Shown: positions 26,491-35,435 of the stretch, piece by piece | How the letters are laid out: every line of letters starts with the position of its first letter | How positions within the stretch are numbered: position 1 is the first letter of the stretch | Assembly: GCF_900109745.1 (NCBI RefSeq) | Contig: NZ_FOAV01000001.1 | Span: 372,001 to 436,000 of the forward strand | Source: Roseateles sp. YR242 | GTDB lineage: Bacteria > Pseudomonadota > Gammaproteobacteria > Burkholderiales > Burkholderiaceae_C | Length of the DNA: 64,000 bases | Reading direction: 5' to 3' | Position numbers and translations under genes: made by a program | The notes under the pieces: model-generated | Told to the model about the DNA's origin: nothing | Seen by the model: the letters and a program-made list of their open reading frames with translations, nothing else | Database searches by the model: none

Positions 26491-29400
26491 CTAGATGGAT
26501 CTGATTTTTCCAGGAGAGAGCCGACCAATATCGGTTGGAGAGACGTAATACTGGGCACCCCCGCCAGGGCCAAACTGTGGGTTGGCCAATGCCTTGCCGC
26601 GCGCAACGCAAATATCTTCGTTCACCCTGTAGGCGCGAACGCCCTGGCGCAGGGTGCGTGGATTGCCCGAAGAATCTTTACCAGGATCTTGGCTCACCTG
26701 CACCAGATCGTAATAGTCCGACACATTGCCTTTTGCCTTCAACAGAGTGTGGTTCTGCACGGCAAATCCAGGCGCGCCACCCGGGTACAGCGAATAAAGA
26801 ATCGTGCCCTTCTTGAGCACGACATTCTCGTAGGCATCAACGCCGGTGTAGACATTGTTCGGATTCTTCGGACTCACCCCCTGCCAAGCGCGCGCCTCCG
26901 CAGACGGGTCCTTTCCACAGCACGGATCACACCCGCCCTTGCCCTTCGTTAACCCGAGCGGATCCACCCAGCTGGTGGGATCTGGCGCGTACTGATAGGA
27001 AGTGAATCCCCCGAGCAACCCGATCGGGTCCAGGGTCAGATACCGACCGGCGTCAGGATCGTAATAGCGATGCCGGTTGTAATAGAGCCCGGTTTCTTCA
27101 TCTTCATATTGCCCCTGAAAGCGCCATGGTTGGGCGACTTCATCCACCTCCACCCGCGCCAGACGTCCCCACGCCCTGTAGCGCGGACGCCAGTGCACCC
27201 GGCCGACCGCATCCACCAGCGCCAGCGGCGTGCCGAGGTGGTCGCACTCGTAGTACAGCACCTCATCGTTCGCGCTACTGATGCCCTCCCATCGAGCCTG
27301 CGCCGCACGCTCATCCAGACAATCCTGACGCCATCGTGCAAGCCGCCGATAAAGGCGCACGTGCGCGTCGGGCTGCGCATCGGGCGCATCCGGGCGGTCC
27401 CAGGCAAGCACAGGCGCAAAGGCGACCGAGGTGGTTGCAAATGAGCTGATCGATTCTTGACTGTGCACGCGGGCCAGCGGCGTGAAGCTATCGGGCTCGT
27501 GCACATAGCTAACGGTGCCCCGTGCATCGACCTCCTGCACCATCAAGTCACCATTCCATACAAAGGCCGTGACTTGTTCTGTGCCCGCGCTCTCCACTCG
27601 CTTCAGCACACGCCGCCCGATCGGGTCGTACGCATAGCGGCTGGTGACCACACCGTGTGGCGACATCCTTTCCACCTGGATGAGCCGCTGATGCGCGTCG
27701 TAGTGCAACCGAAGTTCGTCGCCCTGACCGCTGACCGCTGGTTCGTTCGCAGCACTATCCTGAACCCAACGTTTTCGGACTGCATTGCCGTCCACGTCGT
27801 GTTCGTAGTGCCATCCCAATGCCTGCATGATTCCAGGCAACGGTGTCAGACTGCCAGCCGCATCAAAGGCGAATGTCTCCACCAAACCCGGTTGGCTTGC
27901 GGAGAGCAACTGTCCAATGTCGTCCCGCGTGAAGTGAAGCTCGCCCAGCACCGAGTCCGAGATGCGCTCGACCTCCCCGGCCCTGGCATAAGCATAATCG
28001 CGTCGGCGAAGCGCGCCCGGCGCCGTCTCGTCGAATCCAAACGCACTGCGCAACCAGCGGGAAGCGCCGTCATAACGAACGTCACGCCGCAGACCTCCAC
28101 GACGAAGTCCGCCGAGGCTTCGGCGCGTCTCCCGGTGAAGCACGTCTCTCTCTACATCAGCCAGCGATTGGCCCTGCCACACAATGCCGTGCCAGTGGCC
28201 CGCACCGTAGCGCTGCGTCTGGACCAAACGTCCATTCGGCAGCCGTGTGGCGATGCGCTGCCCCACTGCGTCGTAGTCATGCCGCAAAAGGAATGACACG
28301 GCGGTGAAGCCTCGCTCGGCAGTATCCGGCCATTGACCCTCAGCACCCGGCTGCGCACGCTCCGGTGCCAACTCAATCCGCTGGCGCTCCTCGACCAGTT
28401 GCCCCGCCGCATCCCATCCCAGCCGGGACTGCGCCGCCGCATTCTCCACCGCGATGATGCGACTCAGCGGATCCCAGGCGAATCGTTCCTGACCATCCGG
28501 TGTCACACGCGCCACCAGCCGGCCCAAGGCATCGCGAACGTAGTCAGTGCGGATGGCGCCACGATGGCTGGCGATCAACTCGCCTGCCGCGTCGTAGTCG
28601 TAGCGACTGACCAGTCCATCAAAGCCGATCTCCTGGACCAGTCGCCCCTGCGCGTCATAAGCCAGTTGGAATGATTCACCCTTGCCGTTGATCAGGGCCA
28701 CCAGCCGCAGCGCCCGGTCATAGCGATACTGCAAGCGCCGGCCTGCTGCGTCGACACGTTCGACCGGGAGCCCCTGCATCTGATACGCGTAACGTGTCTG
28801 GCGCCCCGCCCCATCCGTTTGAATCAATAGTCGCCCCAGGGCGTCGTAGACAAATCGCTCCTCTCCTGCTCCCGGGCGGCGGATGAAGACCAGTCGGTCC
28901 AATTCGTCCCAGCCGTAATGGACGGAATGTCCCATTGCATCGGCCTGCGAAATCAACCGTCCCCGGAGATCCCAGGCGAAACGCGTTTCGTAGCCCGAGC
29001 AGTCGATGTGCGCCACCAGCCGGCTTTGGCCGTCGTACTCATAACGCTTGACGCGCCCTGCAGCATCCACACGCTGCACCAACTGCCCCACCGCGTTGTA
29101 GACCATGCGGCTAACTCGCCCCAGTGCATCGGTCTGGGACACCAAACGACCGTGCTCATCGAACTCACGCTCCTGCACATACCCCATCGCGTCGATGGTC
29201 CGCACTGGCAGGTTCTGCTCGTTGTATTGAACAACCGTACGCCCACCCAACGCATCGGTCGTGCTGATCAGGCTGCCTTGCGCGTCGTAGGTGAACCGGG
29301 TGGTGTGGCCGTTGGCGTCTGTCTCTTCCAACAGGTCGCCAGCGGTGCTCCAGCGGCGTGTACCGAGGCGGCGCGCAGGCGCTTCGGACGCGTCCTGCAC

Positions 29401-31611
29401 GCGCACGTCCACACAGAGGTTGTTGGCATTGAATCGATAGGTCCAGATGCTGTTGTCGGCCTGGCGCACCTGCGTCGTATCGGCATCCACGTAGTCGACA
29501 TGCACAGGTTCCGTACCGTCTTCTGCCACCGAATAAATGGCTCTCGCCCAATGGCTGGTCAGCGCAGTCCAACTGCCTCGGTGCTGGGGCACCGCATCAA
29601 GCGACGGATCAGAAACCTCGGCGTCGGCTTTGATTGGAGCCTGAAACAGCACATCCGCGCCCAGCCAGCGCACGACCCATGCGCCGCCGGTGGGGTCTAC
29701 ATACCGGGTCAACAGGTGGGTGTCGTAGTGGTAGCGCCAGAGGTGGCCCATGGCGTCCTTGCGCCCGAGCAAATCCGGCGCGGACGAGAGAGCGCTGTCG
29801 CGCGGGTTCTCTCCGTGATGTTCAAGACCGTAGGCATAACGACTCAGCACCTGCCACGCCCAGCGGGGATTCGTCGCATCGTTCGCCTTCGCCGCCAAGC
29901 CGGCCATCGCCGCATCGGTCGCCGCCACCTCGTTGGCGGCCTCGTCGGCCATCGGGAGCCGCCGCACAAGTCGGCCGATCTTCAACGCGCCGTGGCACGC
30001 GCGCTGAGCATCCGTCAGCGGCCCGGTCGGTGCGGCATGCGCTTCCAGTACGACATCACCAGGAGCGGTGATGCGGAGCACAGGAAAATCTTCATCCAGC
30101 CGTTCCGGCAGCATCCGGGCCTCCCAGCCGGGTAGCCACTCAAGCTGGACCGACAAGCCATCCGGTCGCCTTTGCTCCACGAGGTAGCAGCACTGCACCC
30201 ACTCCATGCGTGGCGCGGGCTCGTCCAGCAACCGTCGCTGTCGCAGCCTCAATCCATCCAGCCCCAGGGGCAGCACATCCAGCGCCAGGGCATCGCAACG
30301 CGGACGTTCGAACACATCCACACTGCCGTCACGCCAGCGCAGTTCAAAACGCAACGGCCCCACACGCGTGAGAGCGAACGCTTCGAACGCATCATCCATC
30401 GTGCCGCCCGCCGCAAGCAGCGGCAAGTGCACTGTCCGGCCCGTCGCGTCGTGATAGGCCATGCCCCGCTCACCCACGCTGAGCCGCACCAGATACTGCG
30501 AAGTCCAACGTGCGCCCAACAACCCTCTGTCATAGGCCGCATGGCTAGACCGATACGTCCGCAGCCATGTCAGCGGTATCAATCCATCCACGTCAGCGTC
30601 CAACTCCGACAACAGTTCGTCGCCGGTACCGAAATGAATGGGGCGCCGGCTTCGAGTCGCCGCCTTGCCGGGGCCTTGACTTTGCGGACAGCATTCCTTG
30701 GGCTGGCGCTTGTCTTGCGCAGGCCTCTGAGTTTTGCCACCATCGCCTTTGTCTTCTTCGTGCTTGCCGCCGTGCGGCTTCGGATCTGGCCGCTTGGCCG
30801 GCGGATGTTTCTTCGGGAACAGTCGCGCCAGCAGCCGTCCACCGCCCGGCAGGCGTGTCAGCGCCCAGTTGGCTCCGCGCTCCGTCGCCTGCTCTGCAAG
30901 CGCTCCCAGGCTGGGTGCCTTGTCGTCCAGCACCCAGTCCGCAGTGGCGTCCAGCACATCGGTGGCCGTCCCGGTTGCCGCGCCCACTGCCGTCACACCG
31001 CCCCCCACCGCGGTCACAGCGCCACCCGCCGTGGCAATGGCTCCCCCAACGGGCGCGCCCACACCCGTCAGCGCAACGCCCCCGCCCACCATCGCTGTCG
31101 CCGTGCCGGCTGTGGCGACTTTGCCGCCGGTCTCCATGGCGTCGTCGCTGAACTCGTGCAGCGCTTCGGAAGCGCCGCTTTCGCGATAGGCCTGTGCGGC
31201 GCCCTTGAGCCGCCCCTTGGCCGCAGCCGTGCCTCGCTCGTAGATGCGCCCCACCGTGTTGCGGGCATTCATCCAGATGAGGTCGGCCTCGCGTACCCAG
31301 GCCTTGGCATTGCTGGTGGAAGTGCTGCTCTTGTCCTTCGGCTCCGCCTTGTCCTCATACGTTCCGCTTTTGACACCTCCCTTCACCCCGCGGGCATCGC
31401 CGGTCACCTTCGGGATGAAGGTCTGTCCATGCAGGACCGCCGGGTCCCCTTGGTGTTTAACGTTGGGAGAAGCCGCCGATGCTTCCTTGAATTCACCCTT
31501 GATCGGATAGGGGATGGGCACCACGCTGCTACCCACGGGGGTGAGGCAGACATCAGGCTGGAGGCTGACGCAGAAGAAGCGTTTGGATCGGGTGACGGTT
31601 TCGCGTGCCAT
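26491..31611 (-). CDS. Rhs-family type VI secretion effector with PAAR-like (DUF4150) N-terminus and polymorphic toxin tip
   Basis: 1706 residues. Residues about 10-95 match the PAAR-like DUF4150 spike domain (PDVCLTPVGSSVVPIPYPI). A Gly/Ala-rich region near 165-225 could form membrane helices. An Rhs core of many YD repeats (for example TRFTYDAQGSLISTTDALGG) runs from about 330 to 1550 and builds the toxin-holding cocoon. It ends at YQYAPDPTSWVDPLGL, the conserved self-cleavage site. The variable toxin is the last ~150 residues, with KKGTILYSLYPGG and a terminal GGGAQYYVSPTDIGRLSPGK. The pattern is loosely reminiscent of ADP-ribosyltransferase-type tips (aromatic start motif, Q-Y near the end), but this is weak. 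Carried on the VgrG spike through the DUF2169 adaptor. Confidence 0.93.
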   Translation of the reverse strand: MARETVTRSKRFFCVSLQPDVCLTPVGSSVVPIPYPIKGEFKEASAASPNVKHQGDPAVLHGQTFIPKVTGDARGVKGGVKSGTYEDKAEPKDKSSTSTSNAKAWVREADLIWMNARNTVGRIYERGTAAAKGRLKGAAQAYRESGASEALHEFSDDAMETGGKVATAGTATAMVGGGVALTGVGAPVGGAIATAGGAVTAVGGGVTAVGAATGTATDVLDATADWVLDDKAPSLGALAEQATERGANWALTRLPGGGRLLARLFPKKHPPAKRPDPKPHGGKHEEDKGDGGKTQRPAQDKRQPKECCPQSQGPGKAATRSRRPIHFGTGDELLSELDADVDGLIPLTWLRTYRSSHAAYDRGLLGARWTSQYLVRLSVGERGMAYHDATGRTVHLPLLAAGGTMDDAFEAFALTRVGPLRFELRWRDGSVDVFERPRCDALALDVLPLGLDGLRLRQRRLLDEPAPRMEWVQCCYLVEQRRPDGLSVQLEWLPGWEARMLPERLDEDFPVLRITAPGDVVLEAHAAPTGPLTDAQRACHGALKIGRLVRRLPMADEAANEVAATDAAMAGLAAKANDATNPRWAWQVLSRYAYGLEHHGENPRDSALSSAPDLLGRKDAMGHLWRYHYDTHLLTRYVDPTGGAWVVRWLGADVLFQAPIKADAEVSDPSLDAVPQHRGSWTALTSHWARAIYSVAEDGTEPVHVDYVDADTTQVRQADNSIWTYRFNANNLCVDVRVQDASEAPARRLGTRRWSTAGDLLEETDANGHTTRFTYDAQGSLISTTDALGGRTVVQYNEQNLPVRTIDAMGYVQEREFDEHGRLVSQTDALGRVSRMVYNAVGQLVQRVDAAGRVKRYEYDGQSRLVAHIDCSGYETRFAWDLRGRLISQADAMGHSVHYGWDELDRLVFIRRPGAGEERFVYDALGRLLIQTDGAGRQTRYAYQMQGLPVERVDAAGRRLQYRYDRALRLVALINGKGESFQLAYDAQGRLVQEIGFDGLVSRYDYDAAGELIASHRGAIRTDYVRDALGRLVARVTPDGQERFAWDPLSRIIAVENAAAQSRLGWDAAGQLVEERQRIELAPERAQPGAEGQWPDTAERGFTAVSFLLRHDYDAVGQRIATRLPNGRLVQTQRYGAGHWHGIVWQGQSLADVERDVLHRETRRSLGGLRRGGLRRDVRYDGASRWLRSAFGFDETAPGALRRRDYAYARAGEVERISDSVLGELHFTRDDIGQLLSASQPGLVETFAFDAAGSLTPLPGIMQALGWHYEHDVDGNAVRKRWVQDSAANEPAVSGQGDELRLHYDAHQRLIQVERMSPHGVVTSRYAYDPIGRRVLKRVESAGTEQVTAFVWNGDLMVQEVDARGTVSYVHEPDSFTPLARVHSQESISSFATTSVAFAPVLAWDRPDAPDAQPDAHVRLYRRLARWRQDCLDERAAQARWEGISSANDEVLYYECDHLGTPLALVDAVGRVHWRPRYRAWGRLARVEVDEVAQPWRFQGQYEDEETGLYYNRHRYYDPDAGRYLTLDPIGLLGGFTSYQYAPDPTSWVDPLGLTKGKGGCDPCCGKDPSAEARAWQGVSPKNPNNVYTGVDAYENVVLKKGTILYSLYPGGAPGFAVQNHTLLKAKGNVSDYYDLVQVSQDPGKDSSGNPRTLRQGVRAYRVNEDICVARGKALANPQFGPGGGAQYYVSPTDIGRLSPGKIRSI

Positions 31612-31730
31612 GAGAACGATCAGGGGCGATCAGAGGCGATCAAGGAAGGATCGGAAACCAACGGCGGGCCGCTGTCGGTCGTCGATGAGAGGGGATGCAG
31701 GTCGAGAACAAGGTCGTGATTGACGCCGAC

Positions 31731-33134
31731 CTACTCCAAGGGTTGGGCCATAACGGTCCGCAACTCCGCCAGCCTGGCGCGCTGTCCGGGAGTCTTTGCC
31801 TCCATCAGCCGAGCTTCTTCCAAGCCATAGCGGGCGCTGATGCTCCACCGCCAGCACAGATCGACGTGACCGTTGTCGGTATCGATCAACACCGTGTCGA
31901 TGACAGGATCGAAGCAAAGCACCTCGCCATCGCCGTCGATGCCCATCAGCAGCAGCCCGCGTTCCGGAAGATCGAACATGGCCATGCGATGCCCGCCTGA
32001 CACCTGCCGTGCCGCTGGGTGATGGCGTGGCCAGAGGTTGTCCAGCACCAGGCGCTCTCCGCCGCGAAGGTGGTGACACTGCTGGTCCGTTGGCGCGCAG
32101 TTCCAGTAGCGGAAATCAAAATCCGGATTAAGTGCCAGTCCCGCTGCCACATGGGCAGGGTCCGGCTTTTCGCGCCCGATCCACTCCACCCGTGGAGCCC
32201 ATCCGCGCTCCAACGGGCCGAAGCCCGCAGTCTCCAACGCGTCTCGTCCTGCCGCCACGTGCCAGAAGTCGCCCACGGTGATGGGTTGCAGCGCGGACTC
32301 GATCTGATGCGCCTGCAGCCGGTCGGCCTTGCTGGCCTGCAGAAACCATTCACGCGTGAAGCCCTGCCCGGCCGGATTGAAACGACTCGCCTCATGCGCG
32401 AGCGGGCGGTCTGGGGGCAGCGCGGCACCATCCGGGTGTTGCGCCAATTGATCCGGACGCAGATGCCAGCGTGCCGGCACTTCGGCCGCCATTGCATTGC
32501 CGACGTCGATTCTGCATTGCCCGCCGAAACCATATTCATACCGCAGTGCGCAGCGATCGATCGGTTCTGACGGGCTGAGCGTCCAATCTTCCGGCCTCGC
32601 AGGTCCACCTGCTCGCGTCTGCCCCTCGGCAGGGCGGCGCACCCACCAGCGAGGACCATGGATGCGCAGATGCGTGTCGATCAGCGGGCTCCATGCATCC
32701 CGCACAGAAGCCGGTTCGCCCTGTGTGTCCTCACGCGTCTGCTTCGGCTCAAACACCCGCAGGCGCGCCACAAACGACGGCACCGGCGTGTCCTCCGGTG
32801 CAAACGCAGACCCCACCACCAAGACATCGCACAGCGGTTTGAAAGGCGCGAGATCACTCTCCTCCCGGATGGTGAACGCAGGGTTGCCGTCATGCGGCAA
32901 GTCTTCATCATTCAGTGGTGCGGGCGTCTCATCCAGAAGCAGCGGCGACACCCCCGATTCATCCGGCTCGCCGAGCCGATACCGGTCCTTCAGCACCACG
33001 GTGTGGATCAAGCGTAGCTTCGGGTCCATGGCGTCGAAGTGCAGATGCGTCCGCCCTGTCATGTCCCGCAAAATCAGTCGCGGCAGGTCGGCGCCGCGCA
33101 GGTCTTCAACCGACCGGGTTGGTGTCGACATCAT
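31731..33134 (-). CDS. DUF2169 family T6SS adaptor/chaperone
   Basis: 467 residues. The family signature appears at RLIHTVVLKDRYRLGEP, VLVVGSAFAPEDTPVPSF and ALRYEYGFGGQCRIDVGNAM. DUF2169 proteins load DUF4150 (PAAR-like) effectors onto VgrG without being secreted themselves. The gene order vgrG-DUF2169-DUF4150-Rhs is the classical one. Its start overlaps the vgrG end by 29 bp (two adjacent ATGs at 33134), so translation is probably coupled. A 119-bp gap follows before rhs. Confidence 0.9.
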   Translation of the reverse strand: MMSTPTRSVEDLRGADLPRLILRDMTGRTHLHFDAMDPKLRLIHTVVLKDRYRLGEPDESGVSPLLLDETPAPLNDEDLPHDGNPAFTIREESDLAPFKPLCDVLVVGSAFAPEDTPVPSFVARLRVFEPKQTREDTQGEPASVRDAWSPLIDTHLRIHGPRWWVRRPAEGQTRAGGPARPEDWTLSPSEPIDRCALRYEYGFGGQCRIDVGNAMAAEVPARWHLRPDQLAQHPDGAALPPDRPLAHEASRFNPAGQGFTREWFLQASKADRLQAHQIESALQPITVGDFWHVAAGRDALETAGFGPLERGWAPRVEWIGREKPDPAHVAAGLALNPDFDFRYWNCAPTDQQCHHLRGGERLVLDNLWPRHHPAARQVSGGHRMAMFDLPERGLLLMGIDGDGEVLCFDPVIDTVLIDTDNGHVDLCWRWSISARYGLEEARLMEAKTPGQRARLAELRTVMAQPLE

Positions 33135-35178
33135 CGCCGTGCACTTCCACTTTCTTGTCGCCGCGGATGATCACTTCCTTGCCGCTGATCTCGATCCGTC
33201 CATCCTTGGTCATGAGCAGGCTGCTGGCGCCCACCGTGATGCTCAGGCGGTCGCCTGCCGTGATGCTGATGGCGTTGCCAACAGTTGTGATTTGGTTGAG
33301 GCCGACCACCGTCGCCATGAGACCACCGACGTTGAGGTTGTAGCCCAGGCCGACGTTGTCCATCCTGCCCAGACCGACGTTCTGCATCGACGCCATCGTG
33401 ATCGTCTCGGTCTTCATGCCACCGATGTCGATCTTCTGATTGGCGCCGATGGACACGGTCTCATTGACGCCCACATCCTCGGTCCGGTTCATGCCGATGG
33501 AAATCTTCTCGTCCAAGTCCACCCGCTCGGTACGGTTCTGATGGACGGTGATCGTTTCATCCAGGTTGACCGTCTCGGTGCGGTTGCCCTTCACGAGCGT
33601 CGTTTCGTGCCGGTCAATCGTCTTGGTCCGGTCGCGTCCGATCCAATGCGTCTCGTCGTTCTCGACCTCGATGTCCTGATTTTTCTCAGCGTGGATCCAG
33701 ACCTGCTCCTCGCCCTTCATGTCCTCGAACCGGATGGCGTTGGCATTGCCGTAACTGCCGCCTTTGGTCGAGCGAGTCAGGAAGCCGCTCTGGGTGGCAT
33801 TGGCGGGCAGATCCCACGGGGGCAGGTTCTCGCCGTTGTAGGTTCTCCCAATGATGATGGGCGCGTCTGGGTCGCCTTCCAGGAACCCGACGATCACCTC
33901 CTGCCCGATGCGCGGGATATGCACGCCCCCAAAGTTTGCACCGGCCCACGGATGCGCCACACTGACCCAGCAGGAGCTTTGCTCATCACGCTGGCCGTGT
34001 CGGTCCCAGTGGAACTGAACCTTCACCCGGCCAAATCGGTCGGTGTGGATTTCTTCCCCGGCCGGACCGGTGACGATGGCCGTCTGAGGCCCGGGCACCA
34101 TCGGCTTGGGCGTGCGACGCTGGGGGCGGAACTGCTGTGCAGCAGGAATGCAGTGGAAGTTGCAGCTGAGTTCAGTCGAGCCGGATCCGGCTTCGCTGAC
34201 GGCCTGGCGCAGATGCAGCGTAGTGCCGGTCACGAGATACTGCGCATTCTGGTCGTCACTCGGGTGGCGGCTCAGCGTCAGCAGGTGGCCGGCGTGCACG
34301 CCCTGCGCATTGGCCATGCCTTCATAAACGTCGTAGGCGCTTTGCAGCTCGTCGAGACGGTCCTCCGCATACTGCGCGCCATCGCCGTTCTGGATGTAGC
34401 CGCCCGGGTAGTCGAAGATTTCCCCGTCCGACAAGTCGTAGTCCCGTTTACGGCTCTGGCTGGTCTGCAAGGACGCGGAGGGTCGCTGGAAGTCGTAATC
34501 GGTGATCACCACCTTCCCGGGTTGCACGCACTGCAGGTTCGACCAGTTCGACACATGGGCCAGTTGCGGCGGAACCTGTCCTCCACTGCCGTAAAACGGA
34601 AGGTCGGCGCAGCCGGGCGCCGCATCGTGCGTACTCGCGGAATCGCACAGCACCAGCTTGTGCCCGGTTTCATCGTGCTGGACGTACCAGTAGATGCCCT
34701 CGTGCTCCAACAGACGTGCGACGAAGTTGAAGTCCGTCTCGCGATACTGAACGCAGTAATTCCACGTTCTGTAAGGCCGCATCAGCTTCAGCTCAAAGCG
34801 CGCCATCGGGTGGTCGTCAAAGACCATCTTGACGATGTCCGGCACCGTCATTTCCTGGAAGATGCGGCAGTCTGAGGTGCGCGTCATCAGCCAGGGCCAG
34901 GGCTTGAGCGTCATTTGATAGACGCAGTGCTTGCCCTCAAAGCCGCTTCGGACGAAGCGGGTGACGTACCCGCTCACATGGCGCGGATCGGTGTCATTCA
35001 GAGCAACTGTCAGGGTGGCCAACTGCCCCAACAGCTCGGTCCCCTGAATATCCTTGCGTTCGCTCAGGACGGTCAGGTTGGTGTCGCCCAGATCACTCAG
35101 GGATTCCCGCGAGACGCAGGAGTGGACATGCAATATGTCGTCGGGAAGGGACGTTTTCAGGCGGAAGGGGGAAGCCAT
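33106..35178 (-). CDS. vgrG: VgrG, type VI secretion spike protein
   Basis: 690 residues from the ATG at 35178 (MASPFRLKTSLPDDILHVHS); an upstream in-frame start at 35235 is possible. The gp27-like part runs to about 400 (FVRSGFEGKHCVYQMTLKPW, NFVARLLEHEGIYWYVQHDE). The gp5/OB part has GPAGEEIHTDRFGRVKVQFH and WAGANFGGVHIPRIGQEVIV. It ends with the repeated Val/Glu/Thr beta-helix needle and DGRIEISGKEVIIRGDKKVE. No C-terminal effector domain is fused, consistent with delivery of the separate Rhs cargo. No structural T6SS genes (tssB/C, clpV) lie in the window, so this is a satellite vgrG island. Confidence 0.95.
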   Translation of the reverse strand: MASPFRLKTSLPDDILHVHSCVSRESLSDLGDTNLTVLSERKDIQGTELLGQLATLTVALNDTDPRHVSGYVTRFVRSGFEGKHCVYQMTLKPWPWLMTRTSDCRIFQEMTVPDIVKMVFDDHPMARFELKLMRPYRTWNYCVQYRETDFNFVARLLEHEGIYWYVQHDETGHKLVLCDSASTHDAAPGCADLPFYGSGGQVPPQLAHVSNWSNLQCVQPGKVVITDYDFQRPSASLQTSQSRKRDYDLSDGEIFDYPGGYIQNGDGAQYAEDRLDELQSAYDVYEGMANAQGVHAGHLLTLSRHPSDDQNAQYLVTGTTLHLRQAVSEAGSGSTELSCNFHCIPAAQQFRPQRRTPKPMVPGPQTAIVTGPAGEEIHTDRFGRVKVQFHWDRHGQRDEQSSCWVSVAHPWAGANFGGVHIPRIGQEVIVGFLEGDPDAPIIIGRTYNGENLPPWDLPANATQSGFLTRSTKGGSYGNANAIRFEDMKGEEQVWIHAEKNQDIEVENDETHWIGRDRTKTIDRHETTLVKGNRTETVNLDETITVHQNRTERVDLDEKISIGMNRTEDVGVNETVSIGANQKIDIGGMKTETITMASMQNVGLGRMDNVGLGYNLNVGGLMATVVGLNQITTVGNAISITAGDRLSITVGASSLLMTKDGRIEISGKEVIIRGDKKVEVHGDDVDTNPVG

Positions 35179-35435
35179 GGCACCGGGGTTCAGGTCGACA
35201 CCCGGCAGGCTACGGATCACCCCCCGCAACAACAACGGTCGAAGGTCACTCTGCGCAGGCCTTACCTATGGAAACAGGCCTGTGGTTCCCCAATGCAAGC
35301 GGCGACAGCAGCAAGTCGCGCGATATTCGCACCAATCGGCGCCCGCGTTCATAGGGAGAGCCTTCATGGGCGTCGGATCGAGTCCGACGGTCTTGACTCA
35401 ACACGGTCCCGCCGCGTTTGGTGAGGGGAGTGACT

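Noticed and set aside
35374-35430. tRNA-like T-arm (GTCGG-ATCGAGT-CCGAC) downstream of guaA
   Set aside because: No matching acceptor, D or anticodon arms upstream; the loop lacks the usual TTC.
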